The notes: a model not told the origin generated them from the sequence alone. DNA of 64,000 nucleotides from AWTP1-13 sp963827545 (GCA_963827545.1 CAWHBI010000006.1:1-64000), one strand, 5' to 3'. Positions 8,556 through 17,154 are shown, counted from the first letter of the stretch. Numbers and translations: made by a program.

Positions 8556-9677
8556 CTAAGAGGCCGCAACCGGCCTGCTTGCCGCGGGCGAGGCCGGCCG
8601 TGCCGCGCGCGAGGACTGGATCATGATCAGCTCCGTCAGGTTCTCCGCCGTGATGTAGCCGACGAGGCGCTGGCGCAGGTCGACCACGCCGACGAGGCGC
8701 CTGACGCTGCGCTGGAGTTGCTGGAACACGTTGTCCAGGCACGCATTCTCCGGCACCACCGGCACGTCCTGGTCCATGACATCCACGACGGGCGTTGCTC
8801 CCCCACTCTGCTGGAGCGCCGATATGAGCGCCTCGCGGGTGAGCACGCCGCGCAGGGCCCCTGCACCGTCGACCACCGGGAACTCCTGCTGCGTGGTGCG
8901 CAACAGCAGGGCTGCCGCGTCGTCGATCGACGAGGCGGGGCTCAGCGTCTGGAACGAGGTGATCATGGCGTGGGACGCAAGGTAGCCGCGGGTGTATTCG
9001 CGCGCCTGCACGTAGCCGGCCTCGCCGCTGGCGGCCAGGAAGATGAACACGGCGATCAGGATCAGCAACGGGTTGCCGAGCAGGCCCAAGAGGGCAAATA
9101 CGAAGGCGAGGCCCTGGCCGATCGTCGCGGCAATGCGCGTCGCCCGCGTGTAGCCGAGCGGCACCGCCAGCAGTGCGCGCAGCACCCGCCCGCCGTCCAT
9201 CGGGAACGCCGGGATCAGGTTGAACACGAACAGCGCGACATTGGCCGCTGCAATTCGCCCGGTCAGCGTGGATGTGGCTTCCTGGAGTTGCGCCATCTGC
9301 GTGAGGTCGAAACGGGCCTCCAGCAGGACCACCAGCACGACGGCAATCACGAGATTGACGGCGGGCCCGGCCAGCGCCACGACGATTTCCTGGCTCGGCT
9401 TTTCCGGCATCCGCTCGAGCGACGCGACGCCGCCGATCGGCAGCAGGGTCACGTCGGACGTGCTGATGCCATAGCGGCGCGCCGCGAAGACGTGCCCGAA
9501 CTCGTGCAGGACCACGCACAGGAACAGCAGGAGGATGAAGATGACGCCGTCGACGGCAGCCGCCGCGCCGCCGCGGTTCCAATGGATGGCCGCGATCCAG
9601 GCGAGCAGCAGGAAGAACGTCAGGTGGATGCGCACGGCCGTGCCGGCAACGTCGAACAGCTTGATGGACCAGCCCAT
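8556..9677 (-). CDS. Site-2 protease family (M50) metalloprotease with C-terminal CBS domains
   Basis: This 373-residue polytopic protein is an intramembrane zinc protease. The zinc-binding HEFGH motif lies at residues 58-62 in a membrane helix, and the third ligand Asp161 lies in NLIPAFPMDGGR. A pair of CBS domains occupies roughly residues 240-355. CBS-bearing M50 proteases bind adenosine nucleotides, and their bacterial substrates are usually membrane-bound regulators such as anti-sigma factors. No sigma or anti-sigma gene is adjacent. The start ATG at 9677 immediately precedes the first hydrophobic helix. Confidence 0.88.
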   Translation of the reverse strand: MGWSIKLFDVAGTAVRIHLTFFLLLAWIAAIHWNRGGAAAAVDGVIFILLLFLCVVLHEFGHVFAARRYGISTSDVTLLPIGGVASLERMPEKPSQEIVVALAGPAVNLVIAVVLVVLLEARFDLTQMAQLQEATSTLTGRIAAANVALFVFNLIPAFPMDGGRVLRALLAVPLGYTRATRIAATIGQGLAFVFALLGLLGNPLLILIAVFIFLAASGEAGYVQAREYTRGYLASHAMITSFQTLSPASSIDDAAALLLRTTQQEFPVVDGAGALRGVLTREALISALQQSGGATPVVDVMDQDVPVVPENACLDNVFQQLQRSVRRLVGVVDLRQRLVGYITAENLTELIMIQSSRAARPASPAASRPVAAS

Positions 9678-9755
9678 GGTGGCGCCCTCTTGCTCGAGTC
9701 CACGAAACGCGAGGTCGCCACCCTAGCACTTGTGGAGGACGTGGTGTTTAGGCAA

Positions 9756-9824
9756 AGGGGTCAGACCCCTCGCGCCCACCAATCATTCTGGCAATCGACG
9801 TTGGAGGCGAGGGGTCTGACCCCT
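9756..9824. repeat. Inverted repeat, AGGGGTCAGACCCCT family, copy 1
   Basis: A near-palindromic AGGGGTCAGACCCCT at 9756-9770 is followed by AGGGGTCTGACCCCT at 9810-9824. Each arm can fold on itself and the two arms can pair with each other. A second copy with the same spacing and a similar core (GTTGG-x-GGCGAGGGG) is at 45519-45582. Confidence 0.75.
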
Positions 9825-9879
9825 ACCAGCATCATTGGCCTCGCGGCGGATGTTCGCCCGAGGTGTCGAGAGCGAGGAG

Positions 9880-9951
9880 GAGCAGGGCGTTCGGGCTGCG
9901 CCCGATGACCTGTGACCTATATCCGGTTTTGGGCGCAAGAACGCCCTGCTC
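9880..9951. other. Candidate structured RNA hairpin with a 13-bp perfect stem
   Basis: GAGCAGGGCGTTC at 9880-9892 is perfectly complementary to 9939-9951. The 46-base interior has its own GGGCTGCGCCC hairpin at 9894-9904. Downstream, GGTCAGTCCACC and GGTCTGTCCACC recur about 80 bases apart, suggesting further structure to about 10160. I could not match the region to RNase P, SRP, tmRNA or 6S consensus elements from memory. Its strand and any transcription are unknown. Confidence 0.35.
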
Positions 9952-10570
9952 GGCGGTATCCGAACCTGCCTTGGCGCTTGTTAGGTCAGTCCACCGACCC
10001 TGGCCGTTATCGGACGCCGGCTTCGCCGCATCCGGGCCTCGCACCAGCGCTTGGATGGTCTGTCCACCAACCAGGCGAGACGATCGGACTGCGGCCCCCG
10101 GCTCCTGCGTAGAAACGTGGCCCTGCAGGGGAACCGCCGTCTCATCTCCGAGGCGGGCGGACCATGGCACACGGCGCGCCGCCCGTCATGCGCCGTACAC
10201 ATACATTATGAAATTGATTCCCTATCCCCGCCGCGTAATCGTGCTCCGCCCTTGCCTGGGCATCGACAAAAAATATGCCGATCCCTGCTGCTCTGTGTAC
10301 TGGGTTCCGCCATCACGCCGGAGGCGTGTCTCCGACACGACGGGAATGACGCCCGTGGAGGGCGTGTCGCACACACAGACGTCATCCCCGCGAAGGCGGG
10401 GACCCAGGTCACTTCTCCACACGGGGTTGGCTAACACCCTTGCCGCGTCCTATCCGCGACACCTCGTGGGTCGCGCCTCAGAAACACGTCGACAGATCGG
10501 CGCAATGCGCAGGCGCTTATTGCGCCCTAACGGCCAGTTCTGTGGCACTGGGTTCGTTGCAACGCCTCGC

Positions 10571-10996
10571 TCAATCCACCACCGCGACGGCGTTGATCTC
10601 GACCAGACAGCGCGGGTCGGTGGCAAGCCGCACCACCTGCACGGTGGTCGTCGCCGGCTTGGCATCGCGGAAGTATTCGCCCCACACGCGGTTCAGCGCA
10701 TCCTGGTCGGTGAGGTCGGTGACGAAGCGGTCGGCCGTGACCACGTCGGCGAAGGTGGCGCCCACGGCCTCCAGCCCGCGCTTCAGGTTCTCCAGCGCGG
10801 CGCGCGCCTGGCCCGCCATGTCGCGCGGCATGGCGTCGAACTCCTCGGGCCGGTGCGGATGGTGATGGTAGACCGGCGCTGCCGTGACACCCGCGAGATA
10901 GATCGTCGTGCCGCCCCTCACCTTGATCGCCGGCGCATACGGCATCCACATATCCGGCGCGTCCGGCCAGTGCACGTGCTCGATGGTCTTGGGCAT
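10571..10996 (-). CDS. RidA / YjgF / UK114 family protein
   Basis: This 141-residue protein belongs to the RidA superfamily, whose founding members hydrolyse reactive enamine and imine intermediates released by PLP enzymes; others take part in catabolic pathways. The family's core is visible as a hydrophobic beta strand (TTIYLAGVTA), the ARAALENLKRGLEAVGATFADVV helix-turn, and C-terminal VEINAVAVV. The canonical RidA arginine that pairs with the substrate carboxylate, normally in a C-R-V/E-I context, may be Arg in DPRCLVEINA. The start at 10996 is chosen because family homology begins there. It is longer than archetypal RidA (about 128) because of an N-terminal extension containing HHHPHRPEEFD, which points to a divergent subfamily. 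Confidence 0.8.
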   Translation of the reverse strand: MPKTIEHVHWPDAPDMWMPYAPAIKVRGGTTIYLAGVTAAPVYHHHPHRPEEFDAMPRDMAGQARAALENLKRGLEAVGATFADVVTADRFVTDLTDQDALNRVWGEYFRDAKPATTTVQVVRLATDPRCLVEINAVAVVD

Positions 10997-11025
10997 GTCG
11001 GGTTCCTGAAGGCAACGGGGCGCAA

Positions 11026-11241
11026 CTACTCGGCTGCCTCGTGTTGCGGCCGATAGCGCGCCTGCGGGATGGGATGACCAGCATCGCGGGCGGCCGCCAG
11101 CCATGCCTCCATCGCCACGCGCACCTCAGCTACCGCTTCCTCCGGCGTGTCGCCGAGGGCCGAGCACGACTTCAGGTCTGGGACATCGGCGATCCAGGCG
11201 CCGTCCTCGTCGGACCAGAACACGATGATGGCGTAGTGCAT
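11026..11241 (-). CDS. hicB: HicB-family antitoxin (single domain)
   Basis: This 71-residue protein has the partial RNase-H-like fold of HicB: YAIIVFWSDEDGAWIADVPDLKSCSALGDTPEEA. It would neutralise the HicA mRNA interferase and repress its own operon, although no C-terminal DNA-binding domain is present. It starts 12 bases after the stop of the hicA remnant, which is the usual toxin-antitoxin order. Because hicA lacks its beginning, hicB is probably an orphan antitoxin. Confidence 0.85.
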   Translation of the reverse strand: MHYAIIVFWSDEDGAWIADVPDLKSCSALGDTPEEAVAEVRVAMEAWLAAARDAGHPIPQARYRPQHEAAE

Positions 11242-11253
11242 GGTGGAAGGACT

Positions 11254-11442
11254 CTACAGTTTCAAGCCGAATTCTTCAATCATCACGCGGAGCTGACGCA
11301 CTTGATATGGCTTCGCATCCTTGCCCCGAGGCTGCACGCTTAGAGGCCTCGTCACTTCGGGATGCACGTAGATGCGATGGCTGCCGCTTGTGCGATCATG
11401 CTTGAAACCAAGGGCGATCACAGCTGCGCGTAGGTTGGGTCA
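11254..11442 (-). pseudogene. hicA: hicA toxin remnant lacking its N-terminus
   Basis: Reading back from the stop at 11254-11256, the frame encodes LGFKHDRTSGSHRIYVHP and then a C-terminal helix ending EEFGLKL. This is the HicA dsRBD-like fold with its catalytic-type histidine in GSH. The open frame closes at a stop at 11440-11442, inside a GTAGGTTGGGTC palindromic repeat. No ATG is available; a GTG at 11421 would give only about 55 residues and omit the first helix (about 13-15 residues relative to typical HicA). The simplest reading is that the repeat removed the start. Confidence 0.7.
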
Positions 11443-11519
11443 AGCGAAGCGCAGACCCAACACTCGTGGAATGCACGCAGGTGTTGGGTCATCGCTGACG
11501 CTCGACCCAACCTACTCGG
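11430..11519. repeat. GTAGGTTGGGTC-type palindromic repeat
   Basis: The segment runs from GTAGGTTGGGTC at 11430 to GACCCAACCTAC ending near 11516. Internal GACCCAACAC and GTGTTGGGTC form a second nested palindrome. Palindromes with this core are scattered through many proteobacterial genomes. Here it overlaps the 5' end of the hicA remnant and lies about 25 bases from the stop codon of the adjacent aldolase gene. Confidence 0.75.
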
Positions 11520-11544
11520 CCGCCCATGCACCTCCGGTGCGGGT

Positions 11545-12342
11545 TCAGCCGCTGGTCCCCAGCGCGATCGCCCGCAGGAACTCCGCGCGCCGTGTTGCCG
11601 CGTCCAGCAGCAGGGCGTGGTCGTTGGCGCCGAGCACCATGCGCGCGCCCATGCCGATGTAGCGGGTCGCCACCTCCTGATCGTAGACGCCGCCCATGCC
11701 GAGCACCTTGTCATGGCGGCGGCAAGCGGCACCAACCTTGTCATAGGCTGCCCGCACCCGCTCGTGCCCCACCTGGCCCGGAATTCCCATCTCCAGCGCC
11801 AGGTCGTTGCTGCCGATCAGGAGCACGTCGATTCCATCGATGGCGGCAATCGCCTCGGCATTATCGACCGCCTGCGGCGTCTCGATCATCGGGATGATGA
11901 GGAGCCCGGCATTCAATGCCTTCTGCGCCTCGGCCGCGGGCGGCGGGCGATAGCCGAAGGCCGCGTTGGACCCGCCGGTGCTGCGATGACCCATCGGAGC
12001 GAAGCGGAACGCTTCGACAAGGCGGCGCGCCTGCTCGGCCGTATCGACATGGGGCACGACGATGCCCAGCGCCCCATTGTCAAGCGCGCGCGTGCCCTCA
12101 TCCAGCGCGCCCGCGCAGATGCGCACGATCGGCACCACGCCGACGCCGAGCGCCGCCACGCAGATCTGCGATATCTCCGGGGTCGAGATCGCGCCATGCT
12201 CGGCATCGATGAACAGCCAATCGAATCCGGCAGCCTTGGCGAGCAGCGGCACCGCAGAGCCGCGCAGATGATGCACGCCGAGCCCCAGCGCCAGTTTCCC
12301 GCCGCGTATTCTTTGCAGGGCATCGCTTCCGAGCAGAGGCAT
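11545..12342 (-). CDS. HpcH/HpaI family class II pyruvate aldolase
   Basis: This 265-residue TIM-barrel protein cleaves or condenses 4-hydroxy-2-oxo acids using a divalent metal; the exact substrate is unclear. Recognisable elements are FDWLFIDAEHGAI near residue 40, GALGIVVPHVDT, IPMIETPQAVDNAEAI (metal-binding Glu) and DVLLIGSNDLALEMG (metal-binding Asp). Length is standard for the family. It is transcribed toward the hicAB remnant and appears to be monocistronic. Close relatives act in homoprotocatechuate degradation or as citramalyl-CoA-like lyases, and no neighbour supports a specific pathway. Confidence 0.87.
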   Translation of the reverse strand: MPLLGSDALQRIRGGKLALGLGVHHLRGSAVPLLAKAAGFDWLFIDAEHGAISTPEISQICVAALGVGVVPIVRICAGALDEGTRALDNGALGIVVPHVDTAEQARRLVEAFRFAPMGHRSTGGSNAAFGYRPPPAAEAQKALNAGLLIIPMIETPQAVDNAEAIAAIDGIDVLLIGSNDLALEMGIPGQVGHERVRAAYDKVGAACRRHDKVLGMGGVYDQEVATRYIGMGARMVLGANDHALLLDAATRRAEFLRAIALGTSG

Positions 12343-12724
12343 GCTATCCCCCAGTTTTCGAGCCGACAGAGACTACTTGAATGCTCCTCGCCAGCATCGA
12401 TAGCACTTGTCTTCTACGCTCGAAAGCCGCTCGCCTCACTCGGCATGTCGGAGGGCCCCTCCCGACACCTGCTTGGCGTCCATCCAACCGCCCGAGATGC
12501 AGGTTTTCCGCATTCAATTGAGAACGGACAAGGGCTCGATCGTTAGTCGTGACGACGGCAGCGTGACCCGGGCTGCAAGGATCTTTGTGGAAAGGACGTT
12601 CTCCTCTTCTTACGCAACTCAGCGGCATTGTGTATGGCCGCTGTGGATCGACCGCGCCAGCAAGGACCCACTACGCCTACCACGCGTCGGCAGCACATCA
12701 GGGAGCATCGAAAGGGAGCATCGA
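12343..12724. other. Intergenic region between divergent genes
   Basis: This gap of about 380 bp separates the HpcH/HpaI aldolase from a small membrane protein on the other strand, so both promoters should be here. The short reading frames crossing it lack ribosome binding sites and family resemblance. I see no repeat shared with the rest of the window. Confidence 0.5.
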
Positions 12725-12985
12725 ATGCCCGTCTTTCTGATCGCAGCGGGTGCGTTGCTGGCCGGCATTGCCCAAGTTCCACCGTGGATCGCTGCCGCCA
12801 CCATTGCGGCTGTCACTGCCGTCGGGGTGATGCAGACGAACTGGAAGCTGCATGCTTTGCGGCATAGTGCAGAAACCGTTGCAGCACGCGCGCCGGGCGC
12901 TGTGCTCTTCGGCCTTCTCGTCTACAGCCTCCTCATCGGTCTGCCGTACCTGATTGGCATCGGCATTCGGTCAGTCGCCAGCTAG
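12725..12985 (+). CDS. Small membrane protein of unknown function
   Basis: This 86-residue protein has three hydrophobic stretches (residues 3-14, 17-35 and 56-82) with a short charged loop between the second and third. It is probably an inner-membrane protein. The ATG at 12725 is supported by AAAGGGAG nine bases upstream. The next gene follows within about 135 bp on the same strand, but no functional link is evident. Confidence 0.55.
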   Translation: MPVFLIAAGALLAGIAQVPPWIAAATIAAVTAVGVMQTNWKLHALRHSAETVAARAPGAVLFGLLVYSLLIGLPYLIGIGIRSVAS

Positions 12986-13119
12986 GCGTGCAACAAATCG
13001 GATATGCCGCCGGGGCCGACGCACAGCTCAAGCTCGGCTTCGTGGTGGCAAATCCGTTCTGCAACGACCATATTTCGGATGTCCGGCCGTCATCGTGGCG
13101 ACCGCCCACATCGTACACC

Positions 13120-13563
13120 ATGAAACGTGCAAACCACGCCGTCTCTCCGGCTTCGGCGCATCTCGGCTTCCTGCTCGACGAGCTTCGCTCGGCCGGTGTG
13201 ACCACCTATGCTGAGCTCGCCGCTGCCTTGAACGGCCAGGGCATTCGACCCGCGCGCGGGCGCTGGACCGCACATGATCTCTATCTGGTGATGCGCAGGC
13301 ATCGCCGCGCGCATCCCGGAGCTGCACTCAATGTCGGTGCCACTCTCTATGCCCGGCGCGCCGAGGAAGCGCGGCGCGTCATGCGAAGACTGATGCGTCG
13401 CGGGTTGAAGGCGCGGGCAATGATCGCCAGGGCCCTCAACGCCAGGGGACTCACCACGCCGGGGCTTGGGCGTGGATGGACGGCACGCAGCGTGTCGCGG
13501 GTTTTGACGGCCAGTCCCAAGCGTCGAAAGCGGATGCGGAGGGTGAAGGCCACGCTTCGTTAG
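13120..13563 (+). CDS. Basic protein with two recombinase-domain-like helical modules
   Basis: From ATG 13120 the protein has 147 residues and is very arginine-rich. It contains two similar modules. The first is ELAAALNGQGIRPARGRWT followed by a helix (HDLYLVMRRH). The second is MIARALNARGLTTPGLGRG followed by WTARSVSRVL. Both resemble the LNxRGxxTxRGxxWxxxxVxxVL element that closes the recombinase domain of large serine recombinases. The catalytic resolvase domain is absent, so it is not itself a recombinase. DNA binding is likely from charge and motif; the role is unknown. An earlier in-frame start at 12988 would add non-conserved sequence. Confidence 0.55.
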   Translation: MKRANHAVSPASAHLGFLLDELRSAGVTTYAELAAALNGQGIRPARGRWTAHDLYLVMRRHRRAHPGAALNVGATLYARRAEEARRVMRRLMRRGLKARAMIARALNARGLTTPGLGRGWTARSVSRVLTASPKRRKRMRRVKATLR

Positions 13564-13590
13564 ATTCGAGCAATCCTGAGGCAGGTTCAC

Positions 13591-13866
13591 ATGGCCATCG
13601 GCAGCACAGCGCTTTACAACTTCCTTGTCGTTCTCGTCATCGGCATCATAGTCGGCCTCATCTTCAACCTTTATGCCCGCAGTTGGCTGGCGCGCCTTGG
13701 GAAGACCACGCGAAGTGACATCACCAGCTCGCTGGTGGGCATCGCAGGTGCCTTCATTGGATTCCACCTCAGCGTGATCTTCGGCCTGCTCCCTTCCCCC
13801 CTCATGCATTACGTCGCCGCAGCGGTTGGCGCCGTCGTTGTGCTCTGGCTTTGGCGCGGAAGATGA
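13591..13866 (+). CDS. GlsB/YeaQ/YmgE-family small membrane protein
   Basis: This 91-residue protein has three membrane segments and the family pattern of G-I-I-x-G, then a polar loop, then GIAGAFIGFHLS and a final hydrophobic helix. Members (transglycosylase-associated proteins) are induced by stress in several bacteria, but their biochemistry is unknown. It starts 27 bases after the preceding gene, and its stop codon is 18 bases before the next start, so a short co-transcribed run from 13120 to 14252 is plausible. Confidence 0.8.
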   Translation: MAIGSTALYNFLVVLVIGIIVGLIFNLYARSWLARLGKTTRSDITSSLVGIAGAFIGFHLSVIFGLLPSPLMHYVAAAVGAVVVLWLWRGR

Positions 13867-13883
13867 CCCAACAGGAGGTTGCG

Positions 13884-14252
13884 ATGTCGATCACACTTAA
13901 CCACACCATCGTCCCAGCCCGCGACAAGGAGGCGGCAGCACGTCAGTTCGCGCAGCTCTTCGGTCTGCCCTACCAGGGCGTTGGCGAACACTTTGCGCCG
14001 GTGAAGATCAACGAGACGCTGACCTTCCTTTTCGATGACGACACCACCTTCGAAAGCCATCACTACGCTTTCCACGTCTCGGATTCGGAATTCGACTCCA
14101 TTTTCCATCGGGTTCAGCAGGCGGGCCTCGCTCATGGCAGCACCCCGTGGAGCACCGACGATGGCAAGCTCAACGACTGGGGCGGCGGCAAGGGCGTCTA
14201 CTTCAGGGTCCCTGACGGCCATCTCCTCGAGTTGATGACGGTCCCACAGTAG
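13884..14252 (+). CDS. VOC-superfamily protein (glyoxalase/dioxygenase fold)
   Basis: This 122-residue protein has two beta-alpha-beta-beta-beta units of the vicinal-oxygen-chelate fold. Likely metal-binding positions are the His in LNHTIV, the His pair in ESHHYAFHV and the Glu in GHLLELMT. The start at 13884 is fixed by a perfect AGGAGG at 13872-13877; the upstream in-frame start overlaps the previous gene and lacks one. Substrate cannot be deduced: glyoxalase-like, antibiotic-resistance-like and dioxygenase-like members look alike at this level. Confidence 0.85.
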   Translation: MSITLNHTIVPARDKEAAARQFAQLFGLPYQGVGEHFAPVKINETLTFLFDDDTTFESHHYAFHVSDSEFDSIFHRVQQAGLAHGSTPWSTDDGKLNDWGGGKGVYFRVPDGHLLELMTVPQ

Positions 14253-14282
14253 CTGGTTCGCATGGGCGGCTGGGAAAGTCAG

Positions 14283-15267
14283 CTACTCCGCCCGCAGATT
14301 CAACTGGCGCACCAACTTCCCATAGCGCTCATAGTCCTTCCGCAACAGGGCGCCGAGCTCTTCCGGGGTGCCGGCGTAAGGGGTAAGCGCCACTCCGAAC
14401 AAGCGCTCGCGCAGCTCGGGCTCGCGCGCAACCTTGTTCATCTCCTGGCTCATCTTGCGAACGATCGGCTCTGGCGTGCCCGGAGGTGCGAACAGTGCGA
14501 ACCACAACAGGAAGTCGAGCTCCGGATAGATTTCCTTCAGCAGCGGCACACTCGGGAAATCAGGGCGGCGGCTCCGGTCGAGCACCGCGAGGAGCTTGGC
14601 TTTGCCCGCCGACGACATGCGGCATCGTGTTGGGGTCCGCATGGATGTGGAAGACGCCAGACAGGAAATCTGCAAGGGACTCACCGCCACCCCGATAAGG
14701 TACGTGGAGGATATCGACGCCTGCGTGCAGCTTGAAGGACTCACAGAGCAGGTGCCCATACGAGCCGACGCCTGCAGTGCCCCAGTTCAGCTTGCCGGGG
14801 TTCTGCTTGGCATACGCTGCCAGCTCCTGGATAGAATTGGCTGGCACAGAGGGATGCACCGCAATGAGCAGCGTCCCATCCGTGAATTGAGTAACCGGGA
14901 CGAGATCCTTGAGAGGGTCGTAAGCTGTCTTACGCAGGTGTGGCACGATCACAACGCTCAGGGAGACTGTCGCAAGGAATGTGTAGCCGTCGGGCGGCGA
15001 CTTCACGGCGGCCTCCACTCCGATCGCACCCGAGGCCCCGCCCTTGTTGTCGATGACAATCTGTTGGCCAAGCGCCCGCGACAGACGATCGGCAAACGGC
15101 CGCATTGCGTTGTCGGTCGACCCGCCGGGTCCGAAATTGACGATCACCCGCACCGTCTTGTTCGGCCAATCGGCAGCGCCCTGCGCAGCTGCTGGTGTCA
15201 TCCCCGAAGCTAGAAGCACCGCACAGGCTGCGCCGGAAAGAACCTGACGACGCGAAGTGAATTGCAT
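14283..15267 (-). pseudogene. Tripartite tricarboxylate transporter substrate-binding protein (TctC/Bug), one frameshift
   Basis: The gene encodes a periplasmic receptor of about 327 residues, with a signal peptide (TSRRQVLSGAACAVLLASG...AAAQG) and the Bug-family opening PNKTVRVIVNFGPGGSTD. The frame breaks at a CCC run at 14605-14607. Removing one C restores HVVGGKAKLLAVLDRSRRPDFP and the C-terminal domain to the stop at 14283. The full length is 3n+1 bases, as expected for one insertion. No tctAB genes adjoin, so if functional it is an orphan receptor, as is common in organisms with many Bug proteins. The gene is convergent with the VOC gene, with 30 bp between them. Confidence 0.8.
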
Positions 15268-15524
15268 CTGCCCCTCCCGAACTACACACACATTGAAGAA
15301 ACATCACCTTGCATCCGTCACCTGGCCAGGTCAACGCATCGCGGCCTAAGCGCTGCGACAAGCGGCCTCTACCCTTGGCCGCCGATCCGTCCAAAGTTTC
15401 AATGTCGCCAACGCCGCGCTTGCCATCGCATGGCTCGGCGGCATCGTCGATCGCAATGCAGCAACGTGATACCAACAGGCGCTGAAGCATCGACTGATCA
15501 TTGCCGCCTGCAGGAGACTTGCCA

Positions 15525-16172
15525 ATGTATGTTCACCCAGCGTTCAAGATCGACAATGCCGAGGCCCTGGTCATCCTGCGCGATCGTGCCTTCGGTCTGT
15601 TCGTCGTGACGACGGCGCAAGGACCTGTCGGCGTGCATCTGCCGTTCCTCGTCGATCAACAACACGACGGCAGCCTGCAGGTCGCACTCCACGTCGCACG
15701 CGCCAACCCATTACACGGACATATAGGCCATGGCACCAAAGCGCTCCTCGTCTGCACGGGTCCCGACGCCTACATAAGCCCAGATTGGTACGGCGTACCC
15801 AACCAAGTGCCGACGTGGACCTATACATCGGTGCATCTCCAGGGCACAGCGAGGCTCATGCAGGAGAACGCAATGCTTGCCCACGTCGACCGGCTTTCGG
15901 CTTTTTTCGAGGACAGGCTGCTGCCAAAGAAGCCGTGGACGAGCGCCAAGATGGATGAGGCTCGCCGCTCCGCCATGCTCAGGGCCATCGTCGGCATCGA
16001 GATGAACGTCGAGATCGTCGAGGCGCAGAGGAAGCTCATCCAGCACAAGGGGCAAACCGAGCACTCGGGCGCTATCCGAGGCCTCAAACAACGCGGAGAC
16101 GCGGGCTCCATCAGCATAGCGGCGTTGATGGAGGAAACCGCCCGCAACAAGTTCGGGACGGAATTTCGCTAG
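15525..16172 (+). CDS. paiB: PaiB-family FMN-binding protein
   Basis: This 215-residue protein belongs to the PaiB/PF04299 family, named for a Bacillus subtilis negative regulator of sporulation and protease genes; it has a split-barrel FMN-binding fold. Visible hallmarks are MYVHPAFK at the start, GVHLPFLVD, ISPDWYG and VPTWTYTSVHLQG. Start 15525 is preferred over 15501 because MYVHPAF begins the family and AGGAGA precedes it. It is likely cytoplasmic. A catabolic or regulatory role in this organism is unknown. Confidence 0.87.
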   Translation: MYVHPAFKIDNAEALVILRDRAFGLFVVTTAQGPVGVHLPFLVDQQHDGSLQVALHVARANPLHGHIGHGTKALLVCTGPDAYISPDWYGVPNQVPTWTYTSVHLQGTARLMQENAMLAHVDRLSAFFEDRLLPKKPWTSAKMDEARRSAMLRAIVGIEMNVEIVEAQRKLIQHKGQTEHSGAIRGLKQRGDAGSISIAALMEETARNKFGTEFR

Positions 16173-16218
16173 CATTGTCCTGAGAACGCTCCACCTTTAC
16201 CTCCTGAGGGCATCGCTC

Positions 16219-17154
16219 ATGACTCGAACCATCACCGTCGGCGCGGCCCAGCTGGGACCCATCCAGCGCTCAGACAGCCGCCCAACCGTCATCAAGCGCA
16301 TGCTCGAACTGCTGCGCCAGGCCGCCGACCACAGGTGCAACCTGGTCGTGTTCCCGGAGCTGGCCCTCACGACTTTCTTCCCGCGCTGGTGGATGACCGA
16401 TCAGGAGGAGATCGACAGCTTTTTCGAGCACGAGATGCCGGGCAACGAGACGGCGCCGCTGTTCAACGAGGCGCAGCGGCTCGGGATCGGCATCAGCTTC
16501 GGCTTCGCAGAGATCGAGCGGCGCGGCAGCACGGTGCACCGGTTCAACACGTCGATCCTGGTCGACGCATCGGGCAGGATCGCCGGCAAATACCGCAAGA
16601 TCCACCTCCCCGGCCATGCCGAGAACGAGCCCTGGCGCGCCTTCCAGCACCTGGAGAAGCGCTACTTCGAGGTGGGCGATCTGGGCTTTGGCGTATGGAA
16701 GACGATGGGCGGCAACTTCGGCATGTGCATCTGCAATGACCGGCGCTGGCCCGAGACCTACCGCGTGATGGGCCTGCAGAATGTCGAGATGGTCCTGCTC
16801 GGCTACAACACCCCCCGCCACCACCCGCCGGCGCCCGACCACGATGCGCTGAGCGACTTCCACAACCGGCTCTCCATGCAGGGCGGCGCCTACGCCAATG
16901 CCACCTGGGTGGTTGGCGTGGCGAAAGCCGGCGTCGAGGAAGGCTGCGAGCTGATCGGCGGATCGTGCATCGTCGCGCCGACTGGGCAGATCGTCGCGCA
17001 GGCGCTCACGCTTGGCGACGAGCTGGTCGTTGCCCGCTGCGACCTCGATCTCGCCAGGAGCTACAAGGCGACGACCTTTGACTTCGCCCGCCACCGGCAA
17101 CCGGCACAGTACCGAATGATCGTCGAGCGCACAGGTGCCCAGGATCCGACCTGA
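16219..17154 (+). CDS. N-carbamoyl-D-amino acid hydrolase
   Basis: This 311-residue nitrilase-superfamily enzyme should hydrolyse N-carbamoyl-D-amino acids to the free D-amino acid, CO2 and ammonia, the second step of hydantoin breakdown. The catalytic triad is Glu47 (VVFPELALTTFFPR), Lys127 (KYRKIHLPGH) and Cys172 (GMCICNDRRWPE). These motifs match the Agrobacterium enzyme closely as I recall it, including AFQHLEKRYFE and the C-terminal SCIVAPTGQIVA. It starts 46 bp after paiB and converges on the dpp-type importer genes. With the amidohydrolase at 23136 and the importer, it suggests a locus for importing and opening cyclic or carbamoylated amino acids; this link is inference. Confidence 0.88.
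   Translation: MTRTITVGAAQLGPIQRSDSRPTVIKRMLELLRQAADHRCNLVVFPELALTTFFPRWWMTDQEEIDSFFEHEMPGNETAPLFNEAQRLGIGISFGFAEIERRGSTVHRFNTSILVDASGRIAGKYRKIHLPGHAENEPWRAFQHLEKRYFEVGDLGFGVWKTMGGNFGMCICNDRRWPETYRVMGLQNVEMVLLGYNTPRHHPPAPDHDALSDFHNRLSMQGGAYANATWVVGVAKAGVEEGCELIGGSCIVAPTGQIVAQALTLGDELVVARCDLDLARSYKATTFDFARHRQPAQYRMIVERTGAQDPT

Larger units (their letters stand above)
9678..10570. other. Long intergenic region rich in palindromes
   Basis: This 893-bp gap between the M50 protease start and the ridA stop has no convincing coding frame. It contains the AGGGGTCAGACCCCT inverted repeat at 9756-9824, a strongly paired segment beginning at 9880, and a GTCATCCCCGCGAAGGCGGGGAC palindrome near 10380-10410. 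It also holds a fragment of the GCAATGCGC...GCTTATTGCGCCCTA repeat near 10500-10535. The middle part, about 9840-10160, is not explained by any repeat found elsewhere in the window and could encode a structured RNA. Confidence 0.6.
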
